A stretch of 64,000 bases of DNA, taken from the NCBI GenBank assembly GCA_023229685.1, contig JALNYT010000004.1:186001-250000 (forward strand), given 5' to 3'. This DNA comes from Sulfuritalea sp. (GTDB lineage: Bacteria; Pseudomonadota; Gammaproteobacteria; Burkholderiales; Rhodocyclaceae). Shown here piece after piece: positions 32,769 through 39,233 of the stretch. The stretch's first letter is position 1, and each line of letters opens with the position of its first letter. The notes beneath the pieces are model-generated. The model saw only the letters and a program-made list of their open reading frames with translations, did not search any database and was not told the origin of the DNA. The position numbers and the translations under genes were made by a program.

Positions 32769-33749
32769 TCAGTTATTGGGTAAAACAACGATCTTGCCCT
32801 TGACCTGACGGTTGGCGATTTTTGCGATGGCATCCTTTGCAGCGGCGAGCGGAAAGTGTTCGCTGACCACGGGGCGGATGGCGCCCGCCGCGAACCATTC
32901 GTGAAGCTGACGCATGTTGGCGAGGTGGCCGGCGGGATCGTGTTTCACCGAGTCGCCCCAATACACGCCGACGATCGAGCGTTCCTTGAGCAGCGCGAGG
33001 TTGAGCGGAATCTTCGGGATCTCGCCGGCGGCGAAACCGATCACCAGCAGCCGTCCGCGCCAGGCCAGTGCGCGCATCGCCGGCTCGGTGTAGGGCCCGC
33101 CGACCGGGTCGTACACGACGTCGGCGCCACGGCCGCCGGTGATCTCGTTGATGCGGTCCTTGAGGTTTTCGGTGCTGTAATTCACCGTGTCGTCAGCGCC
33201 GACTTTCCTGCACAGGGCCAGCTTGTCGTCGCTCGAGGCGGCAGCGATCACCCGCGCTCCCATGGCCTTGCCGATCTCGACCGCCGAGATGCCGACGCCG
33301 CCGCCGGCGCCCAGCACCACCAGCGTTTCGCCGGCCTGCAGATGGCCGCAGTCGCGCAGCGCGTGCAGCGAGGTGCCGTAGGTCAGGACCAGCGCCGCGC
33401 CGCTTTCGAAATCCATGCCGGGCGGCAGGGGCATCGTGCGCGCCGCCTCGGCGATGCATTCCTCGGCGAAGCCGCCCTGGCCGACCATGGCGATGATGCG
33501 GTCGCCCGGCTTGTAGTGCATCACCTCGGCGCCGACGGATTGGACGATGCCGGAAATCTCCGCGCCCGGAGTGAAGGGCAGCGGCGGTTTGACCTGATAG
33601 AGGCCCTGCACCATCAGCGCATCGGGAAAGTTGACGGCGGCGGCCTTGACCTTGATCAGCAGTTGTTTGGGGCCGGGCACCGGGGAGGGGACGTCCTTGA
33701 CGACGAGGGTGTCGATCGGACCGAAGGCTTCGCAGAGCAGGGCTTTCAT
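32769..33749 (-). CDS. Quinone oxidoreductase-like MDR family protein
   Basis: The 326-residue medium-chain dehydrogenase/reductase lacks the catalytic-zinc cysteines. The N-terminal GroES-like domain includes VNFPDALMVQGLYQVKPPLPFTPGAE, typical of NADPH:quinone oxidoreductases. The Rossmann motif is VLGAGGGVGISAVEIGKA (~146-163), and the NADP-binding region ends with VGADDTVNYS. It probably reduces an enone or quinone, or acts on acyl intermediates. It sits 29 bp after the SDR gene in the same operon. Confidence 0.9.
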   Translation of the reverse strand: MKALLCEAFGPIDTLVVKDVPSPVPGPKQLLIKVKAAAVNFPDALMVQGLYQVKPPLPFTPGAEISGIVQSVGAEVMHYKPGDRIIAMVGQGGFAEECIAEAARTMPLPPGMDFESGAALVLTYGTSLHALRDCGHLQAGETLVVLGAGGGVGISAVEIGKAMGARVIAAASSDDKLALCRKVGADDTVNYSTENLKDRINEITGGRGADVVYDPVGGPYTEPAMRALAWRGRLLVIGFAAGEIPKIPLNLALLKERSIVGVYWGDSVKHDPAGHLANMRQLHEWFAAGAIRPVVSEHFPLAAAKDAIAKIANRQVKGKIVVLPNN

Positions 33750-33778
33750 TGGGGAGTTCCTGTTTTATTTTTTGTGAA

Positions 33779-34618
33779 TTAGCCCAGCGGCGTTGGATTG
33801 CGCTGGTTGAGGATGTCGTCCATCCGCAGCTGGATGGCGTTGTTGATCTTGCGGTGGGGGATGACATAGAAGCGCCCCTCGCCGATGGCATCGAACACGG
33901 CGCTGGCCATGTCGGTGGCGGTGAGGCGGCCGGACTTGACCGCCTGTCCCATGCGCTCCTCGTAGGCGGCGGACAGGCCGGCGGCGGGTGCGGCGGAACC
34001 GAAGCGGTCGGGCCGGTTGCGCGCCGACTGATGGATGCCGGTCGGCACCCAGGCCGGGCACAGCACCGAGACGCCGACCTTGGCCTTGGCCGCCGCGAGT
34101 TCGCCGTAGAGCGTTTCGGAAAGCGTCACCACGCCGTGCTTGCTGACGTTGTAGGCGGCCATGCCTGGCGTGGACAAGAGGCCCGCGACCGACGAGGTAT
34201 TCACGATGTGGCCTTCGTCGCCTTGCGCCAGCATCTTCGGCAGGAAGTGCCCGATGCCGTGGATCACGCTCCAGAGATTGACGCCGAGCACCCATTCCCA
34301 GTCGGCCGTCGAGTGCTCCCAGGTGACGCGGGTGAGGCCGACGCCGGCGTTGTTGCACAGCAGATGCACGTTGCCGAAGCGGGCGAAGGCGGCCTCGGCC
34401 AGCGCGGCGATTTCGCTCTCGCGGCTGACGTCGGTCTTTTGCAGCAGCAGGCGCGCGGCGGGCAGGCCGAGGCTGGCGGCGGCTTCTTCGAGCCGCGCGT
34501 ATTCGATATCGGCCAGCACCAGTTGCATGCCTTCGGCGGCGGCGCGCTTCGCCAGTTCGAGGCCGATGCCGCTGGCGGCGCCGGTGATGACCGCCGTGCG
34601 GTCGCGGAATTGCTTCAT
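33779..34618 (-). CDS. Short-chain dehydrogenase/reductase
   Basis: The 279-residue classical SDR. The cofactor motif TGAASGIG is at 12-19, NNAG at ~89-92, and the active site has Ser142/Ser143 in NTSSVAG with Tyr156 and Lys160 in YNVSK. Asp37 after the second beta strand (ADIEY) favours NAD over NADP. It probably interconverts an alcohol and a ketone or aldehyde. The start overlaps the TetR stop by 4 bp, so the pair is translationally coupled and SDR expression follows the regulator. Confidence 0.92.
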   Translation of the reverse strand: MKQFRDRTAVITGAASGIGLELAKRAAAEGMQLVLADIEYARLEEAAASLGLPAARLLLQKTDVSRESEIAALAEAAFARFGNVHLLCNNAGVGLTRVTWEHSTADWEWVLGVNLWSVIHGIGHFLPKMLAQGDEGHIVNTSSVAGLLSTPGMAAYNVSKHGVVTLSETLYGELAAAKAKVGVSVLCPAWVPTGIHQSARNRPDRFGSAAPAAGLSAAYEERMGQAVKSGRLTATDMASAVFDAIGEGRFYVIPHRKINNAIQLRMDDILNQRNPTPLG

Positions 34619-35304
34619 TGGGTGGTCCTCCGTGGGTGATTGGGTGCGGCTGCGAGCTGTTTTGAGGATGGGCGCAAGCCAATCATCTTGAACAGGGTAG
34701 CGGTCAGCCGCTTGACCAGTTCATCGGGCGCCAGGCGGCCTTCGGGACGGTACCAGGTGTACATGAAACCCACCGCGCCGCCCATGGCCATCGCGGTGAC
34801 GGTGGTGTCCTCGAAAGCCAGCTTGCCCTGGCGCCGCCCTTCGTCCATCAGGGCGCCGAGATCGGCGTAGAAATCGTCGGCGAGCTTGCGCAGTTCGGCG
34901 CGGAATTCCGGGCGCAGCGAAGCGGTGACGCGGAATGAGAGCGCGCTGGAGCGAAAATACTTGACGCAGGCCGCCACCCAGCGCTGCAGGCCTTCGGCCA
35001 GCTTGAGATGGGCCGGTCGCGCGTCGCCGGCGGGGAATTTCATGGTCGTCAGGCAGGCCACCGAAGCTCGCCAGGCCAGGGTTTCGACGATTTCGTGCTT
35101 GTCGTGAAAATAGTAATAGACGAAGGGCTTGCTGACGCCGAGTTCGGCGCAGATCATGTCCATCGTGGTGCCGGCAAATCCGTTGCGATAGAACAGGTCC
35201 TCGGCCACCGCCAGAATGCGTTCGCGCTTGTCGATGCAGGCCTGCGTCTCGGCGGGCCTGGCGGCAGGTGAGGATGCTCGAACGGCGCTGCGGGTGGCGG
35301 GCAT
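34615..35304 (-). CDS. TetR/AcrR family transcriptional regulator
   Basis: The ATG at 35304 (MPATRSAVRASS) is preferred to a TTG five codons upstream, giving 229 residues. The DNA-binding domain is at about 27-75: RERILAVAEDLFYRNGFAGT, then a recognition helix in GVSKPFVYYYFHDKHE. The C-terminal ligand-binding region is all-helical. It is the first gene of the operon it probably controls. Two palindromic sites sit in the divergent promoter (35343-35382), consistent with autorepression and control of the opposite lipid cluster. The ligand is unknown; acyl-CoA-type ligands are common for TetR regulators of fatty-acid operons. Confidence 0.92.
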   Translation of the reverse strand: MPATRSAVRASSPAARPAETQACIDKRERILAVAEDLFYRNGFAGTTMDMICAELGVSKPFVYYYFHDKHEIVETLAWRASVACLTTMKFPAGDARPAHLKLAEGLQRWVAACVKYFRSSALSFRVTASLRPEFRAELRKLADDFYADLGALMDEGRRQGKLAFEDTTVTAMAMGGAVGFMYTWYRPEGRLAPDELVKRLTATLFKMIGLRPSSKQLAAAPNHPRRTTQ

Positions 35305-35342
35305 GGATGGCTGCGGCAAGGGGGCGGATGGCGGACGCGAAT

Positions 35343-35382
35343 CATACCGGACGGTACAAGAATATTATACCGGTGGGTATAA
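35343..35382. promoter_or_regulatory. Two tandem palindromic operators in the divergent TetR promoter
   Basis: Site 1 is CATACC-GGAC-GGTACA at 35343-35358 (core TACC/GGTA). Site 2 is TTATACC-GGTG-GGTATAA at 35365-35382, a perfect 7-bp inverted repeat with a 4-bp spacer. The cores match each other and are spaced about two helical turns apart. They lie 38-78 bp upstream of the TetR start and 52-92 bp upstream of the opposite reading frame. Binding by the adjacent TetR protein is inferred. Confidence 0.7.
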
Positions 35383-35434
35383 ATTTGTTGCCGGCGGTTT
35401 CAGGTTGAAACTTGGACTTTGGCCAGGGAAAAGC

Positions 35435-35815
35435 ATGGGCAGGAAGAAGCCGGACGACTCCGGGATCGAAACCCTGAGCGGTGTCGATGGCGCGCTTCTG
35501 AATCTCGAGACCGCGGCGACGCCGATGCATGTCGGCTTGCGCATGACCGGATACTGGCCCTTGTCCATCGTTGAACATGGCGTCGGTCTCAATGTCACCG
35601 TGATGAGCTATGCTGGCGTTTTATGTCTTGGCTTTGTTGTCGCCCGCTGTGCGGTGCCCGATGCGCGCCAGCTGGCGGACGATTCCCTCGACGCCTTTGC
35701 GGAGTTCAGGAAACGCATGCAGAAATCGCCGGGAGCACCACGCAAAGCCGCAGCGGCGAAGCCTGCCAGGACCCGAAAAGTCATCCGGGCGCGGCGGACC
35801 GCGGCCGCGAAATAG
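35435..35815 (+). pseudogene. Internally deleted wax-ester synthase/diacylglycerol acyltransferase remnant
   Basis: The 126-codon open frame starts MGRKKPDDSGIETLSGVDGA. The next residues LLNLETAATPMHVG are the canonical N-terminus of WS/DGAT enzymes (LSxxDxxFLxxETxxxPMHVG). After about 35 residues the text jumps to GYWPLSIVEHGVGLNVTVMSY and LADDSLDAFAEF, the canonical C-terminus of the same family. About 330 central residues, including the HHxxxDG active site, are missing, yet the frame is intact. The tail is Lys/Arg/Ala-rich, like that of the full-length paralogue at 36794. It cannot be an acyltransferase; it is either a deletion remnant or a surviving mini-protein that could bind lipid or paralogue. 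Confidence 0.82.
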
Positions 35816-35826
35816 CTGGAACTCAG

Positions 35827-36672
35827 ATGCCCACTCGTCGCGCCGTTGTTCGCCATGCCCACGTCGGATCGCCGGATGCGCTGAATTCCATGCTGGAACC
35901 GCGCGCCCTGCTGGAAATGGCGCTGTTGCCGGCCTCGCTGCCGCTGCTGCTGCAGGCGCCGCGGGGCGACGGACATCCGGTGCTGTTGTTACCCGGATTT
36001 CTCGCCGATGAAAAATCGCTGATCGCGCTCAAGCTGTTTTTGCAGAGCAAGGGCTACGACGTGCACACGTGGGGGATGGGGCGCAATCTGGGCTTCCGCA
36101 GCAAGCACGCCAGCGCCTTGCCGCAGAAGATTCGCCACCTGCACCACGTCACGGGACGCAAGGTGAGCCTGGTCGGCTGGAGCCTGGGCGGCGTGTTTTC
36201 GCTCTATGGCGCCGAAAGCACCGTCGAATGCGTGCGCTCGGTCATCACGCTGGGCAGTCCGGTCAGCGTCGATGCCGGCGGCAGCCGGTCGCCTCCCGCC
36301 GTCAAAGCCCTTTACCGGCTGGTGTCGCATCGCCTTGGCGCCGCTGCCCACGTCATGCAGCCCCGCGCCAAAACGCTACGCGAGCGGCGCCGGCTGGCGA
36401 TTCCCACCAGTTGCCTGTACTCGCTGGGCGACGGCGTGGTGCCGCCGCAGGAGGCCACCATCGACGGCGACCCGGCCTTTCACGAAAACATCCAGGTGCC
36501 CGGCAGCCATCTCGGGCTGGGCTTCAACGGCATCGTGCTGGCCATCGTTGCCTTCCGGCTGGCGCAGCCGGAAGGCGACTGGCAACCGTTTCAGCCACAG
36601 GGCCTGCTCGGGCGCGTCTGGCGCCTGACCTCGGGCTCGGCGCATGATGACGCACACTCTCCCGCCAACTGA
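35827..36672 (+). CDS. Alpha/beta-hydrolase associated with WS/DGAT
   Basis: The ATG at 35827 gives 281 residues; the upstream in-frame extension reads across the preceding gene. The hydrolase core has HPVLLLPGFLADEKS (oxyanion strand), the nucleophile elbow GWSLGG with Ser119, an acid in LYSLGDGVVPPQ and the His in VPGSHLGLGFN. No export signal. Genes of this type beside WS/DGAT genes are thought to release or transfer acyl groups. It starts 11 bp after the remnant stop. Confidence 0.86.
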   Translation: MPTRRAVVRHAHVGSPDALNSMLEPRALLEMALLPASLPLLLQAPRGDGHPVLLLPGFLADEKSLIALKLFLQSKGYDVHTWGMGRNLGFRSKHASALPQKIRHLHHVTGRKVSLVGWSLGGVFSLYGAESTVECVRSVITLGSPVSVDAGGSRSPPAVKALYRLVSHRLGAAAHVMQPRAKTLRERRRLAIPTSCLYSLGDGVVPPQEATIDGDPAFHENIQVPGSHLGLGFNGIVLAIVAFRLAQPEGDWQPFQPQGLLGRVWRLTSGSAHDDAHSPAN

Positions 36673-36675
36673 AAC

Positions 36676-36776
36676 AAAACCTTGAATCCTGTCACAGAGG
36701 ACACAGAGTTCACAGAGGAAAACCCAGCCATGCCGTCTCTGTGTTCTCTGTGTCCTCTGTGGCCAAAATAGGTTTT
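36676..36776. repeat. CACAGAG inverted-array element, copy D
   Basis: The outer ends AAAACC (36676) and GGTTTT (to 36776) are perfect 6-bp inverted repeats. The left arm is 36691-36718 and the right arm 36737-36764, spacer ~18 bp. It lies between the hydrolase and the WS/DGAT gene; the right arm ends 29 bp before the WS/DGAT start. Confidence 0.87.
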
Positions 36777-36793
36777 AGCTTGAAAGGACTTGC

Positions 36794-38314
36794 ATGCGAC
36801 AACTGAGCGAACACGATGCAGCGTATATCTATTCGGACAGCGCCCACGCCAACTCGAACGTCACGCTGCTGCATATCTACGATCAGTCCACCGCGCCCGG
36901 CGGCGTGGTCCGCTTCAAGCAGATTCTGGCGCATGTGGAGAGCCGCCTCGGTCAGTTGCCCGTCTTCCGCCAGAAGATCCTGCGCGTGCCGCTCGACCTC
37001 GACTATCCGTACTGGATCGAGGACGAGAACTTCGACATCGAGTACCACGTCCGCCACATCGCCCTGCCCAAACCCGGCGACTGGCGTCAGTTCTGCATCC
37101 AGGCCTCGCGCATCCACGCCCGCCCGCTCGATCTGCAGCGCCCGCTGTGGGAAATGTATGTAATCGAGGGCCTCGACAGCTTTCTCGATCTGCCGGTGGG
37201 TAGTTTCGCCGTGCTGCTGAAAATTCACCATGCGGCAATCGATGTCACTCGTGGCAACGAAATCACCACGCTGCTGCATGACATCTCGCCGGCCTCGCTG
37301 CCGCCTGCCCCGCCCGCGCCGTGGTTTCCGGAGTCGGCGCCGGGAAATCTCGCTCTGCTGTTCCGTGCCGGATTCAATGTCGCCACCTTTCCGCTGCGCA
37401 TGGCGCAGCCGCTGACCCGCAGCTGGGCCACACTGAAGTCTGCCGCGAGCACCTTTGTCGGCGAATTTCTCGGCCGGCCGCAGGAATTTCCCCTGACGCG
37501 CTTCAACAGCGAAGTCTCGCCCCACCGCGTATTCGAGACGCGCCGCTTTGCGCTGAAGGATTTCAAGGCCATTCGCAGCCTGGCACCGGGGTCGACGGTC
37601 AATGACGTGGTGCTGGCGGTTTGCGCCGGCGGCTTGCGGCGTTATCTCGATATTCAGGGTGAATTGCCGGACGAGAGCCTGGTCGCAGCGGCGCCGATTG
37701 CCGTGCGCAGCGCGCGCGAGCCGGACGGACAGGCCAGCTTTTCCTGGGTGCGGGTCGCGCTCGGCACCGACATTCCCGATCCGGTGCAGCGGCTCATTGC
37801 CATTCAGGCCACGACCGCGTCCTCGACCCTCATGGCGCAAGCCGTCAGTGCGCATGAGCTGATCAACCTGGCGCAGCACGCCCCGTCCGCCGCGATTGCC
37901 GCCACCAGCAAGATGCTGCGCTCTGCCGCGGCCCTGCTTGGCGATTGGACGCCGTTGGCCAACTGCGCCATCACCAACGTGCCCGGACCGCAGGTGCCGC
38001 TCTATCTGCATGGCGCCCGCCTGACCTACGTGTCGGCGATCATGCCGATTGCCGATGGCATGGGACTGGTGTTTTCGGTGACCAGCTACAGCGACATGAT
38101 CATCGTCTCATTTACCTCCTGCTACGAGCAACTGCCCGATCCCGGAGTGTTCGCCCAGTGCCTGCGCGAGAGCTTCCAGGAATACGTCGCACTGGTGCGT
38201 CCCGCGGCGCGACGCAAGACCCGGCCGCCGGCGGCCAAGACGGTACGCAAGACTGTCGCGGCAAGGCCGCCGGCCCCACGTCGCAAGGCGGCCGGACACA
38301 GGACGGGGGTCTGA
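36794..38314 (+). CDS. Wax-ester synthase/acyl-CoA:diacylglycerol acyltransferase (WS/DGAT)
   Basis: The 506-residue enzyme of the bacterial WS/DGAT family esterifies fatty alcohols or diacylglycerol with acyl-CoA, making storage lipid at the inner membrane. The active-site motif is HHAAID at residues 145-150, but the next position is Val instead of the usual Gly. Other family segments are PLWEMYVIEG, NDVVLAVCAGGLRRYL and NCAITNVPGPQVPLYLHGARL. The N-terminus LSEHDAAYIYSDSAHAN departs from the usual LSxxDxxFLxxE. The C-terminal ~40 residues are Lys/Arg/Ala/Pro-rich and could bind DNA, RNA or the granule surface. It is flanked by two alpha/beta hydrolases. Confidence 0.9.
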   Translation: MRQLSEHDAAYIYSDSAHANSNVTLLHIYDQSTAPGGVVRFKQILAHVESRLGQLPVFRQKILRVPLDLDYPYWIEDENFDIEYHVRHIALPKPGDWRQFCIQASRIHARPLDLQRPLWEMYVIEGLDSFLDLPVGSFAVLLKIHHAAIDVTRGNEITTLLHDISPASLPPAPPAPWFPESAPGNLALLFRAGFNVATFPLRMAQPLTRSWATLKSAASTFVGEFLGRPQEFPLTRFNSEVSPHRVFETRRFALKDFKAIRSLAPGSTVNDVVLAVCAGGLRRYLDIQGELPDESLVAAAPIAVRSAREPDGQASFSWVRVALGTDIPDPVQRLIAIQATTASSTLMAQAVSAHELINLAQHAPSAAIAATSKMLRSAAALLGDWTPLANCAITNVPGPQVPLYLHGARLTYVSAIMPIADGMGLVFSVTSYSDMIIVSFTSCYEQLPDPGVFAQCLRESFQEYVALVRPAARRKTRPPAAKTVRKTVAARPPAPRRKAAGHRTGV

Positions 38315-38317
38315 GCG

Positions 38318-39223
38318 ATGGTCGCCACGCCACCTGCTGCTGCCAACAAATTGCACATCGAATACGAGTCGCTCGGCGACCCGCGACAGCCGACTATTCT
38401 CCTCATCATGGGGCTCGGCATGCAGTTGACCGGCTGGCCTGATGATTTCTGTCACGGACTGGTGGCACGCGGCTACCGCGTGGTCCGCTTCGACAATCGC
38501 GATTGCGGCCTGTCTGCCCGTGCGCCGGGGAAGAAGCGCGCCAACCTGCTGCTGGCCATGGCCGCTGCGGCGCTCGGCCTGCCGGTGCGCACACCCTACA
38601 CGCTGGAAGACATGGCCGGCGATGCCGTCGGCCTCATGGACAAGCTCGGCATCGAGCGCGCCCACGTCGTCGGCGCCTCGATGGGCGGCATGATCGCCCA
38701 GGTGCTGGCGGCAAGATTTCCGCAGCGCGTGCTGAGCCTGACGTCGATCATGTCCTCCTCCGGCAACCGGAAAGTCTCGAAGCCGTCCAAGCCGGCGCGC
38801 AAGGTGCTGCTGAGCCGGCCCGCCGACCCGAAGGATCCCGAATCGGTGATCGAGTACATGGTCCACATGTTCGGCGTAATCGGCAGCCCGGGCTATCCCG
38901 CGACCCGCGAAGAATTGCGCCAGCGCGTTGGCCACAGCGTGCGCCGCGCCTACGAGCCGGCCGGCACCGCCCGCCAGCTGCTGGCGATCATCGCCTCCGG
39001 CGACCGGCGCAAACTGCTGCGCACGATCACGGCGCCGACGCTGGTGATTCACGGCGCCAGCGATCCGCTGGTGCCCCTCGCGGCCGGCCGCGATACCGCG
39101 CAGCAGATTCCAGGTGCGACGTTGCTGGTGATCGACGGCATGGGCCACGACTTGCCGGATGCGCTGCTGCCTCGTTTGGTGGAGGCGATCGACGAACACT
39201 GCCGGCGCAGTGCGCCGGGCTAG
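38318..39223 (+). CDS. Alpha/beta-hydrolase family protein
   Basis: The 301-residue protein starts 4 bp after the WS/DGAT stop, so it is in the same operon. Landmarks are LLIMGLGMQLTGW (oxyanion), FDNRDCGLS, nucleophile Ser121 in VGASMGGMIAQ, an acid in IHGASDPLVPL and the His in GMGHDLPDAL. The motif set resembles the esterase/haloalkane-dehalogenase-like group often annotated as lipase or epoxide hydrolase-like. A role in mobilising or editing esters made by the neighbour is inferred from context. Confidence 0.88.
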   Translation: MVATPPAAANKLHIEYESLGDPRQPTILLIMGLGMQLTGWPDDFCHGLVARGYRVVRFDNRDCGLSARAPGKKRANLLLAMAAAALGLPVRTPYTLEDMAGDAVGLMDKLGIERAHVVGASMGGMIAQVLAARFPQRVLSLTSIMSSSGNRKVSKPSKPARKVLLSRPADPKDPESVIEYMVHMFGVIGSPGYPATREELRQRVGHSVRRAYEPAGTARQLLAIIASGDRRKLLRTITAPTLVIHGASDPLVPLAAGRDTAQQIPGATLLVIDGMGHDLPDALLPRLVEAIDEHCRRSAPG

Positions 39224-39233
39224 CCGGCGCCGC

